Source: Symsagittifera roscoffensis (taxonomy: Eukaryota; Xenacoelomorpha; Acoela; Convolutidae). Taken from it: a stretch of 64,000 bases of DNA. Positions 10,138-23,000 of this stretch are shown one piece after another; positions within the stretch are counted from its first letter, which is position 1; each line of letters begins with the position of its first letter. Location: contig NC_087066.1 in the NCBI RefSeq assembly GCF_963678635.1, positions 55,198,312 through 55,262,311 of the forward strand, written 5' to 3'. The notes beneath the pieces were generated by a model. The model was given only the letters and a program-made list of their open reading frames with translations. It was not told the DNA's origin and did not search any database. Made by a program: the position numbers and the translations under genes.

Positions 10138-11087
10138 TTATGGGCCAATCAGTTGACTACAGGTAGGCTCAGAGTCTAACTCGACCACTAAATTGACATT
10201 TTCTTCGATATTTAATCGCTCTGTATTTCGAAAAGAATCTGATTCGTTTATCCGCGTTTGGACTTTAGACGCATTCGAGTTCTCATTTGATTGGCTGGTT
10301 TGTTCTGTATTCTGATTGGATGTTTCAGTTCTGGGTGGTCCTGATTGGCTGAAAGTAACTCGCTTATATGTGCTGGATTGGCTCGAGGAAAGTGAGCTGC
10401 TGCCTGCCGAGGCGTTGTCGTTATTCGGGCTTAGAAATGCGTTTTCTTCCGAATCCGAATTGTTGCCGTTATGTTCCGAAGTTATATCCGAAGGACTTTC
10501 GCGTCTAGCGCGATCAAGTGGCGAACGGTCCAGATTTGCTCGTAATTGACACGTTCCAGATAAATTTGGGTTATTCAGATTCCGAGAAAATACCGGTACC
10601 AAACTTCTCGGGTTCTGTAACGTGTTAAAACGAGCCATTGGACTTGGTAACATATTTGGTAAATGATTCACACCTGAATTTACGGGGCGAAGACTAAAAA
10701 CTCCGTTGTCGCTGAGGCTTCGTAATGGTTTGCACGGGGGCCCAAGTGTTGCTGATTTGGTTGCAAAGTTTGGCGTTCCGATATTACCAAACCCGCTTTT
10801 ATGTCTAAGTGAGGGAGTCAATGACTTGATGCTAACGGATGTTGCAGGGTTCACGGTCAAAGTGGCGCATTTGTTGGGACTACTTTTATGATATGGGATC
10901 ATTCGTTTGGAAAGAGCGTCGCGCCATCTACGTTGATGCTCCTGTTCGAATATTCGTTCGAGTCGCATAAAGTAGCCGATGATTACTCCGAACACTGAGC
11001 TCTGGATATGGAGTGCGAAGCTGCATGCGTAGTAAGCGTAGGCTAGTTGCACAATGTTGTAGAGCAAGTGCAGACACCACGTCATGC
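10138..11087 (-). CDS. Receptor exon 5 (end of TM6, TM7, cytoplasmic tail)
   Basis: Acceptor ttttattag ends at 11088; phase 1. Starts GMTWCLHLLYN, completing TM6, then a TM7 with SSVFGVIIGYFMRLERIF. The tail is rich in Ser, Asn and Gln with several Pro, likely disordered and phosphorylatable. Stops at TAA (10138-10140). Confidence 0.87.
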
Positions 11088-14000
11088 CTAATAAAAACAG
11101 AAGAGATGTTTTCGTTAATATCGATTAATTTTTCCACAAATTTTGACTCAAAACGAAATTTGAGATAGAAATTTCTTTTGAAAGATCAGATTTTGCAGAA
11201 ATCTGACAAAAAGGTCACATATTTACACTTGTGAGCGTAGCGTATTTTGATTATTGGTGTTATCTTTGCCAAACAGCATCGGCAGGTTTTTCTGAGGTAC
11301 TGATGTTCTCAAAGCATTTGATTTTTTTCTAGCTTAGCATTTGAACATTGAAAATGGGAGAGGAACTTCGGGTGTGCTAAAGTTTTTTTAGTTTTCCAAG
11401 CAAAATCACTTCGAAAAATCATCATCGAAAAAGCGAAAAAAAATATGAAAAAATATAGTTTTTTTTAAATTCTTTTTCATTATGGTCGGAACATTCTGTG
11501 CTACTTGCACAGCAACCGGCCATCTTGTTTTTATTATATTTTGTATTTATTTTAATTATGAACTGGCGATGATTGTGACCTGTGAGGAAGAGAAAAATGA
11601 GGGAGGCGTACAGCCAGCGTCTGTGGAACTCTGCAGTCTCCACACTCCAGGTGGGGGAGGGGGGCTTGTGGTGGTACAGAGCCACTATGAGGAAGAACAC
11701 ACTCAACGTCACCAGGATGGCAGTCGGCAACACAGACGAGAACAGGAAGATGGCCACATTACTGCAACACACACGCACACATAATATTTATTAAGCTAAT
11801 TTCAACCAGGGGAGGATTTAGGGCAAGCAGCTTAAGGGTTTAACGCCCTGACCACCCAAAATGACCCCTTGGTAATATTTTACGACATCCAATTTTTTTG
11901 TCGAACAACCATTGAAATTTTCTAGAAGCGATTTTGTTTCAATGAGTTCTAAATTTGTGGGGAAACGTGAAAATTTAGAAAAATTTTAGGCTCAGTCAGC
12001 CAAGTACAAAGGGCTACTTTTTGTGTCGGTGTCGGAAGGTAGTTGAATGTCTAAAGAAAAAGGATCCCCCCCCCCCCCTCAAATCCGCTACTGCGAGGGC
12101 ATACTCTTCAGAGATCATAATAGACAGTTTAGAAGATCAGTGAAAAAGTTACTCTATACCAACAAGAATTCCTCGCCTTTGGCAATTTTTCCCTCTAAAT
12201 ATTTTTTGGATAGATATAAATCAATATTATCCGAAATATTTGCTTGCAATTTGCAAAAACTGAGTTTGCAATTTTTTTCAAATCTGATCAAAGTCTGCAA
12301 TTTATGCTCCCTATTTTAAGAAGCCCGTACTATCATTAAAAATGCACGTACGCCATTCGGTTATTTTTAAAGAAAGGGCGTAAAGTTGGTGAGCTTTAGA
12401 GAAATCCCTAATTAAGGGTGAAGGGAGCCCCCTGGAGGTTATAGCTCTGAACAATTTGAGTTGCAGATGGGACGCGATTTTCATTCACCCTTTCTGTTTT
12501 CGCATTTTAATTCAAAAAATAATTTTTTTCCATGTGCTCTTTGAACTGCTCGCAAAGACAAATTTGAATAGATATCTGCTGTAGCGATTATACTAGAAAC
12601 AAATCGAGATTCCAAAAGTTGTCTTTTTTAAACCAGTCGGACTTAGGGGGGGGGGGGTGGGGGGGAGGACTATAGGCTGTACTCTTGTCATCGGGGATTT
12701 GACTCAGTGGTATCTCAAAGATCCTTCTTTCGGATTATTGTACGACATCCATTTTCGGCCGAACGATTTTTTTTCTGACTGTGCCAATATATACTAACTT
12801 TAAGGGGGCAGTGCGAGCCAAAAAGCGCCGTTTTTAAATAATAATTTTCAAAAAAAAGGTTTCATTCCCCTGCGGGGCAGAAAATTTAAGCAGCAAATTG
12901 TCTTATACCGTTTTTGTTGGCTTGGAAAATCAATTTGGGGTCGACCTAAAAAAGGTTTTGAAGTTTCGTCTCCTCGAGAAAATCCCAGATACGTGCCTGA
13001 ATGTAACCATTGATTTTCTATATCGAACTGATTTGTTAATTAAAGTTGCACGTGAAAACAAAAAGAGTTTTTAATTAGTTAATTAACCCACATGCCAATT
13101 TTCATGTCAATTGGACAACATGAACAAAAAAATAACCCTTGCAGGTGCGGACTTTTTTTTACCTGACTGAACATGATTGGCCGCCGTAGATCTGCATCAG
13201 CCAATCAAATTGCAGGAAATGCATGACAGTGTTGATCATGACCAGAATTATGGGCGACAGCCAGCATAGAATCATGTAGAGCCATGTTTGGGGTCTCGAA
13301 TACAGTTGAAACATGTTCAGTTTCTGAGAATGCATTTCCTCGTAAGCGAGTGCGCAAACCCATGAAAAAAGAACGACCCCAGCAGTAAGTGGTCAATTAT
13401 GGCACTGATTATACACACGTAACCGCCGTCTTTGGTGAAAATTCTGGGAAACATGGCAAGGTTTTCGAAGAATAAAGTGAGCAAAATATTGAAGCTTATG
13501 AGTGTAAATGAGTTTTTCCGGACAGTAATTAGAATTAAAGCCATAGCTGTGGTCAGAAAGGCTGTTGAACAAATTCCAGAAACAATAAAAAGCGCGTCCA
13601 TTAAAACGGGAACTTCTGAATTTCTAGTTTCCATATACATTTTCCACAGGGAATAGTTCGCGCAAACTACTAAATTTTCACCGTCAATCGCGACGAAGTC
13701 GATCGAAATTGCGAAATTGTTTCCCAATTTATTTGAAATCGAAACTGTCGAATTTTCGTTGACTCTTGATGTTTTGTAATCGGCATAAAAACATATGATC
13801 GGAGCAGGAAAAATTGCTGTAATCTCGAATACAGAAATCTTTGACAGTGTGAAATGCTTTAGGGCATTGAAACTGTTTGCAAGTGGCAGTAAAAATTGAG
13901 AGGTAGGAATTTTTGGGACAAATTTTAGCAGCTGAAAAGACAATATTTCCCTCTTTGTAACGGAGTTCAGTTGGTTTAGTATCTGATTGTAATTTTATGA

Positions 14001-17000
14001 CTAAGTCGAAATCATTCAGGTCCAAATTATCCAAGTTCGATTGCTCAGGTGTGCTGAAAGGAAAACAATGCAATTTATAACCTCTAATACAAACTAAATA
14101 TCAATTATTAATACGGGAAAAATGTTATCAGAACGGAAAAAAACTCATTTTTTGAGATTTATTGAAGTTGTCGGAAACAAATCTTTCTTCTTGCATCATA
14201 AAAGTCCTTTTCGTTCATTTCTGTTTCTGCGGTTGTATTTCTCAGGAAGAAAACCACTTTTTAAAAATAAAAAAATAGAGAAAAAAGAAAAAGATATCAA
14301 TTTTATCCCGATTTTCCCCCAATTCCGCTCAAAAGGTAGAGCACAACCCACAAGACATTGCAGTGAAGTTTAAACTCAAATCTGCACCAATTCAATGAAT
14401 ATTGAATGATTGAAAAAAGAGCAGCCTTCAGGGAAGCTCCCTGTTGTTGCAATAACAAAGGATTCGGTTCAGTTTGGAGGCGGGAAAGTAAATAACGCGG
14501 CCTGAAAAAATGCAACAAGAAAGGGCAAAAAATAGATCAGGGTACATACGGGCAAGTAAAGTCGCATCAAAATAATTTTTTTCCAAGTTTATGCTAATTT
14601 TTTCCCCTATTTTGTTCGTAAGCAAATGCGCATTAAGGGGAAGTCGGCTCATTTATGTTGTTAAACTAATGCGTATTCCATTATTTATTGCCGGGTTGCT
14701 ATAGCTTTTCAAATATGAAGTATTGATCTTTTGATAAAGTAATTCCCACAAAAGATGGTGAAATAATAATTGTGCGTGATGTGTGTTATAGGAAAATTTA
14801 TTCGAGCGATCCAAAAAAAATTTCATCAGTTCGAAAATTGTTCAAGGATCTTGGAAATATAAAACAAATCTCAATTCGACAAAAAATACAAACTCATAAG
14901 CTCGTATTTATAAAGAACTCTGTTCTTAATACTCGAATTTCCAGAAAAACGCTACAGTATTTTAGAGGCAAGCAGATTTGAAGAAAATTTTGACAGGTGA
15001 AGTCCGACAAAAGAGTTTGGAGCATGATTTGGCTCTTTTTTCCTTGGCTCTTTTCGCTCTTTTTGATAAATTTCCAGGTGGGGGGGGGGGGGGGGGGGGG
15101 GAAGGAAAAAGAGCCAATGATTTTTCCAACTTTGAAATTCTGAATACTAAATTTTGACCATGAAATGTTTGATCATAAAATTCTGAGAAAAACAATGTGA
15201 ATCAAATATGAGATAAAATAGTCTTCATTTTAAATTAGTCAATTCTAAAATAGTCATTAGATACTCAAATGATGAGTGACTAAAAATATGTGCAAGTTTT
15301 GATTTTATTGTTAAGGTACTTTAAATTGAAGCAGTAGATTTAGATTATTTCGATACTGCACGCAAAAACTGGCTGAAAGAAAATTCAAAACGATTTTATG
15401 TCCGCAATTAATTTACTGATAATAGCAGGCGTATGAAAATAAAGCTTTTGAAAACAATTCCCGTTCTTAAATTATTCAGAATGAATTGAACTAAACTCAT
15501 AAAGCCAATTATGCAAAATAAAAAAATCAATTACCAACGCAAATTAAACTACCTAAAATTAGGAGACATTTTACAATAGGTGACAGATCCAACTGATATA
15601 ACTCAGCTGCGCAAAAAAGTTGGCTTCGACGTGGATTCAAGCCGGGGCGTATGATTTTCAATAATGTGGGTTACCTACCGTACCAACCACTCTATGAGTT
15701 TTGAGTCGAAGTGTTTAGTTTTAAAATCAAAACCGAGAATAACCAGCAGTTGTTTCATGTGTTTGGCTTCCTAATAATACTAATATTTTAAGAACTCTGA
15801 GTTGATTGATTCAATTTCTATTATTGCAGAGGTTCGGGCTCGATTCGCATTGGGACCATTTGTTAATAAATATTTGAAGTAACCCTGCGATAACATATCA
15901 CCAGGGGCGGATCTAGGACTTTCTCGAGGGGGGGGGGGGCAGATTTTCAAAAAAAATTTCAAAATTTTGACGGCCTTTTTTTTTAGGTCGACCAAATTGA
16001 TTTTTCGAGCTCTCCCAAAGCACTGTTTTACCCCTATTTTGGCTAAATTTTCAGCGCCGCAGGCAAATTTTTGAAAAAACAGTCAAAAAAGCCATTTTTG
16101 GGCAATTTTTGAAAAATTTTGACAAAAAAAAAATCGCGTTTTTTTGGCGCGCGTTCCCCCTCAAAGTTAGTATATATTGGCGCCAAAGGCGCCTTTATAA
16201 AAATTTTAGGGTCGGTCTGCCAAAAATGGATTTCTGAAAAAGTATCAAAGGGGGACCCTTTGGGTCGGCAGGGGGTCGATTCCCTGAGGAGGGGAGGCGT
16301 CAGCCCCCCCCCCCCCCTAAATCCGCCCCTGCATATCACCATGAAAATATTTGTCAATTTTTTAAACCACATTTGTTTCATACAACTTGAGTATCTCGTT
16401 TTGATCTCGTTTTTATGCAATTTCCGAAGTCCAAAAAACCTTACTTAGTTGACAAAAATCAAATTACGCAAACCATGTAATTATTTTTTGGTCAGAATTC
16501 CAAAATATCTGTTTACCAAAGTTCAACTTTTACCAGGAATGATACGTTTAGGTCATTATTTTCCCCCCTTTTATTCTCCTAGTTAAGTTATTCGTTTCTT
16601 TGTTTTTTGGGTTAATGAAAACTATGAGCGGATATTTTCGATAAAAACAACAGTGCCCAATCGTTCAGCGTAAAATATAGATTTTAGCCACATTTGTGCA
16701 ATAAAAAGCTGGACCGTAACAATATAAGTGTCGACTAGCATTCTCCATGTAAAATAATGCTGTTGACTCGTTCGCTGCTTCAATTTTTTTGAACGCAAAT
16801 TTGCCATTTTACAATTTGTGCATTTCGCCGAAAATTTAAATAGGTGAACGTGTAATTTTATATTTATTAAGCAAATCAGTGATTTTCATTTTAAATTGAA
16901 AATCAGGCTAATTTGTTTTTCGACTGAATGAGTGAGCACCTAATTGAATTGATTATTTTATGCTAATTAGCACATATGCTTATCGCTACTACACCCAAAC

Positions 17001-20000
17001 AACTTCTTGGCGGGGCTATTCTCCTGCGCGAAGGACAGAATGCGTGAAAAAACTTGCAGGCCAAGCACCGAAGACAAAATTAGCCGAAAGCCAATTTTTA
17101 AACAGAAACAATTGCCATTCAGTTATTTAAAGGTAAAATTTGTCCCACTTTTGCGGCGATCAATAAAAAAATTGAAGAATTTGCATTTTTCTGCCGTTTT
17201 TAGATTCGGTCAAAATCATTACTCCAGTCACTGGAAAAGTTTACTTTCTTTCCAAATTTTAGATTACTGAAATCTGATTGGCTGATTTGTATTTTCGCGC
17301 ATTCGGTCCTTCGTGCATGAGGGATTCCACCTTTAGTGGATTTTGGATGCAGCTATAGTTAAACTCTTTTGCAATTTGCCTTTCCCTTGACTTTTCGCAA
17401 GCATGAATTGAATTAATTTTGTTTATATTGTTCAAAGAGTAATCTTTTTGGCTCTTACCCGATTAGTTTCTTGAAACATAAAAGCTTAAAGTGATACGCT
17501 TTAAAGTGATACTTTTAAAAGTTTAAAGCGTAAGTTTAGAGTAAAAGTCTAAAGTGATAGGTTTAATTTCGGTGTTTTCCCGAAATTAAAAATTGGATTG
17601 ACGAGCAGTTTGCATCAAACAAAAAACTAATATAATTTATTATAGTTTTGTTCATGGTGATTTTATTCCGTCCGCCAAAAAGGGAATTAAAGCACCTTTC
17701 AGCTTTCCAAATTGGTTTTTTCATCGAGCGATTATAATTTTTTTAGAAGCCGACAAAAAACATTTTAAGCAGTTCAGATACCCCTTTTTTTTCAAAAAAT
17801 ACATATCTTTAAAACGTTCCAAGTTCGCATGTGGAAAAAAGTTCGCAAATTTTGCATCAAGTTTCGTGCAAATAACATTCTTAAGTAAAAAAAAACCCTA
17901 TTGTTTTTAATTAGAGTTTTATAACAAAAATCAGGGGTGTAGCTTGATTGCCCTTCCTTATACAATTGACGTTATTAATTTTAGCGATTCGCTGGTCTGT
18001 TAGTGGAAACACGAAGCAACCGAGCAATTGTGTTGCATTTATGAAAACAAATTGAAAATAGAAGTCAAATTGTAGTTTAGAAGTTGAAATCCAACTTTAA
18101 TTTCTGAATTTAAAATTAAAAACCCTAGCATCATATTTAAAAGATTGAATATCTTAAAGCATCTGCTCAATTGATTTAATTTAAAAATTTTTTTTTTGCA
18201 GAATTAAAAAAAACGATCTTAATTGAAAAATTTTTATCATGTCTGTTTGGTTTTCTATCATTCAATATAGGTGCACAATAGTGTTTTGACATTAAAAAAA
18301 ATTGTATAACTTCGTATTTTTTTTTGTATAATCTGGCTCTGCATAAATCTGTGGTATTGATCAATTGAGATCAAAGTTGCATCTAAATTACAGCTTTTTT
18401 CCCAAAACTTTTTTGATTAAACATAGTAAAAAGTTTCTGTCGGACTTTTAGCCACCCTAACATTAAGATTTCACGATTCTGTTACAACACATCTTGGATT
18501 GCAAGCCAAAAAAATTACTTCAACAGAAAATGCTAAACATTTGTACTTTTTCAATTTGAACCCCATTTCCTATCATAAGACCCAGTCACATCAGCAAATT
18601 TTTATAAAAAAAACCTAAAACTTTTTGAAAGCTGAGAAGCATCTTAGCTAAACTCAATTGAACGTTTGACGCAAATTAGGCAATTTTTTCTCTGGTCAAC
18701 CAGTTAACTGAACAGTTCAATAAGCTGTCAATCGACGTGTGCTAAAAGACCTATACTTCACTTTATGCTTATAAAACCAGTATGCAAAAAAAATAATCGG
18801 TTTTTCTGCTATTGTTGAGAGGTTTGCATAATTGCGATAAATAAATTTAAACACGATAGTAATTAAACAAATTTAAGGCAAACAATATACGATAGGATAC
18901 TGCAAAGAGTAGACAAAAGCTTGAAATGCAGAGAATACCTTCGTTAACCAGCAAAAAATCTAGAAATGCAGTTTTTGAACTTAAACCGCTATTTTTTGGC
19001 CAAAATTTTGTAGCATTATGCATTATTCCTGCACAGTGTTCTTCAAGGAACTGGCAAAGTGGCCAGTCAATTTGCAGAATGGTCTAAAAGAAAAAAAGGG
19101 TCATAAAACAGAAAAACAGACACATGTTCAATTACGGGTTAATCGATAAGCTAAATAGAAGAAAATTTTAATTATATACTGAGTAATTTCATATATCTTT
19201 TTTCTTTAAATTGAAAAAAAAAAGATTTTTAATTTGCTCTTTTTGTTCATAATTTAGTCATTTCATGCAATTCATGGGTATTATTGATAATTCTCATATT
19301 TCCTTTCACCGATTAGTCATTACACAAGCAATGCTTGTGTTATTGTATGAACCTTCTTTTTTTCCAACCTAAGTCGCAAATATTGTTGCGACGCAAATTT
19401 TGTTGCGATAAAATAAGTTCACATTGAAAGTTTTCACTTTGATCAATAACCAGCTATTAAGTTCAGCCAATACTAGGAATTTTAGTACAACTATTATTGA
19501 TTTGACTTTCGTAAGGAAACTAACGGAATAATTGTGCTCGGGGTGGTTTTTTTATTCAGACAAATTTTGACTTTTTACCTAGCCTTTTTTGACAAATTTT
19601 TGTTATATAATTCAAAAGGTATTGTTGTCCTGAGATTAAATTTTCGCGTAAGCGAAGACTTAATCCGTCTTGAAAGTTGTTCCAAATTGGTTAAAGGAAG
19701 TTTATATTCCATAATTGATTTGTTAATAGGAGCAAAATTTATCACTTTGTACTGAATATGGCGGGTGCGGGGATGTTTTTCACAAATAGCTTCAACTTAA
19801 AAAAAATTCAATTTTTTATTACATTTAGTTTTTTCATGCTATTATTGCTCCATAGACTGCTCTTTAAATTGAGGCATATTAGTGGTTTTTTTTAAATTGA
19901 CTGGTACTGCTAATGCGTCATAACTGGCGTGCGTCACTTAAAAAATTTTGTAGACTCAAACTTAAACTCATTCAGTTTTTCCCAGTAGCGTTATCGGTCA

Positions 20001-23000
20001 TATTTTTGCTGGTGCATGCGAAGTGCAACTTCGCGTTTGTGTAAAAACTAATGTTCTTATGTGTTTCTGCTCTTGGATCATTCTGTTTCTGTTCCGACTT
20101 TCGTAACGAAAATAACGGAATATTTGTGCTCGGTGTGAGTTTTGTTTTCTTCAGACAAACTTCGACTTTTTATCCAGCCATTTTTCACGGAATTTTTTAA
20201 ATATCATTTGAAAGCTATTGTTGTCTTGAGCTTAAATTTGTAAAAATATTTCACCTGTGATTTGTTTGTTGTAAAGTTATGGGGGTTTAAAGGTTGCCAT
20301 TTTGGTCGGTTTGGGACAATTAACGCGCGACATATTTCGCGCTCTCAACGCGTAAGCGGAGATTTAAACCGTCTTAGAAGTCTTTCCAAATTGGTTGAAG
20401 GAAGCTTATTTGCCATAAATGATTTGTTAATAGAAGCAAAATCCGTTTCTTTGTATTTAATATGATGCGTGGGGGATGTTTTTACAAAAAAAATCTCAAA
20501 GTTTTTCTTTTTTTAAGTTAGTTTAATTTTATTACAATTTAAATTTTCTTGTTATAACTGCTCCATAGACCTTAAAAAGCAGTCGGAACAATCAGGGCTT
20601 TGCCTTGATACGTGCAATATTGTTTGTTTTGCCTCCAGTTGACACGTTCACATAACTTTTTTCAAAAAATTTTTTTTGCACTTCTGGAGTTCAACTCAAT
20701 TAATTGCATTGAGTTGAAATAAATCTTTTTTCAACTCCTGCAATTACAGTTTATTGATTGCAGTAAACAATGTTAATTTTATTGTTTGCCAATAAGTTTT
20801 GACCAACCCAGCTTACACCGACATATACAAATAATTTGACCTCTGCCAGGAAATGACGCGACTAGTTTTTATCGCTTTAAATTTATTCTAGTTTTGAGTT
20901 CCAAAAAAAAAGAAATTTTTTAAGAACTTTGTACGACAGGCAAGAACTTTGCCAGTCCAAAAATAATGAGCAAAAAGATTATTAGATTTAGTTTAAATGT
21001 GCGGTTTTCGTAAAGTTTGAGGAATCTTCAACAGAAAGCAGCAAAATAACTAATTTTATCAATAAATTTAAAGAATTTTGGTTTATTTTTAACCGTTTTT
21101 TTCCTTCAGTTTTTTACTGCAATTTCGAGGAAAATTAGTTTAGTTTTGAAATTAAAATGTGCCTACCTGAGTGAAGTAAAAGGGGCCAATTGGTTGGGCA
21201 AACAGGATAATTCAGAAGCAAGTACTCCGTTGCACAAAGCGCAGTGATGGTTTTTAAAAATAAGTGCATTATTTCCTTGCTCATTAGGGGTCTCTAGTTG
21301 CAACGATTCTTTGTTGTGATTTTGATACTCAAGGAAAGGGCCCATTTTGCTTCCTGACTTGAGAAGCTCCTTTCTGTCATTTTGGCCGTTCTGGGGGTTC
21401 AATTTTGAGGAAAAGTAATTGAATTGTGCCGTTTCAGCAGTGATACTCTGCTCGTGTTTTAGACTTCCTGCTTGCTCGATTTCTGTCTCAGCCTCAGGAT
21501 GTTTCTTGTTGTTTTCTTTCCTGTAATTGATGTTTATTTTCCCCCGGTTAAAAGATGAAACGCCAACATCATCAGCGTCCTCTTGTAATTTTCCACTTTT
21601 TCCCCCATTCTGATGGTTTCTATTGACGCCTTTTTCTGCTTGTTGCAATTTAGAGCGTGAATTTAAAATGACGTTTCTGTCTACTGACACACTGTATTGA
21701 TAATAACTACAAGCGCGACTTAGTGCTTCGCCTAAAAGAGGGGGTAGTTTTTCAATAGCTGAAGGGCTTTTAATTCCATTCCCGTATGACGACCCCGCCT
21801 GTTTATGGCCCAATTGACTAGATATAAAGTTAATGTTTTCATTTGAGTCGCTATTGTCAATTCCATTACTCCCAATTGAAGACGTGCCAACATAAGAGCT
21901 CTTTTTTGAACCTTCCTTTTGTTCTCTCGTGCTCAACTTTTCATCAAAATTTTCTCCAACCGCAAAGTTGCAATGTCCAATTTCGTTCGAGTGTGCTTCG
22001 CTTGATATGAAATCCCCGCGGTCACGTGGCGTATTTTCTACATCCCCGGATTTTCCATCATTGCCACCGCTGTTCAATTTCGGGTCCCTTATCAGAGCAG
22101 GAGGAAAATCTAGACTGTATGAACCCACACAAGGCCTTAGGCGGTGCTCAGCCGGGGAGCCCCAAATATCGGGAAAAACTTCCCAGTCACAAAATGGCAG
22201 CACTTTAGCCAAATAATCAACACTGCTTGTAGCAACTAGTCTTTTCTGTCTTCTATTTTCGTTATTAAAACGCGCCCGATTATAATAACTGCTTTTCGCA
22301 CCCCCATTTTGCCCGCATTTGAACCCTATGGTCCAAAAGGAGAAATCTCGGGGTAGTTTTTTGAGATTGCATAGAGCGCAGAATACGTTGCGATAAGTGA
22401 CTTTATTTGCAACCACAGGAACATTTAGTATTAACTGGTCTCCTTTTTCTTTTGGATTGTCATCGCTGTTGGATTTAATTGGCGGAGCTGATCGACATTT
22501 ATTTAATAACTCACCCTCATAACCTGAAACAAAAAGTTGATTGAAAAAACTAAAAAAAAAACGAATGTTGATGTAACGTTTTTTTTTCGGACGAATACTC
22601 TTTTAACAAAAATTCCTGAAACTTCTTTTTGGAAAATTTATTGTAAGTGATCATTTGAACGTTTCTTCATGCTTGAGACATGTTAAATTTGGTTTAAATT
22701 GAAAAAAAAAAATTTCAGAAAGTTTTTGATTTCTTTTATTCTTCTATTTGCTTTTCAAATACGCTTGATTTACTTTTGATTTTGAATATGCCTACTCTAG
22801 ACTTTTTTCAGATTGTCTCATCACACAACAAACAAAACACGACTCAATTTGATTTAAAATTGTTTGAAAAAAATTGACAAAGAAGAAGTTCTTATAAGTT
22901 TTTTTTATTGATGTGGCCGGAACTTCTGTGCTACTTGCAGAGCAATCAAACAACTTAACAGACCAATTTTTTGAAACAATGAGGAGTTTGGAATTGTGCT

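Noticed and set aside
16043-16448. Open frames of more than 100 codons over the MITE on both strands
   Set aside because: They lie across the MITE borders and its G/C runs, giving poly-Pro or poly-Gly; not coding.
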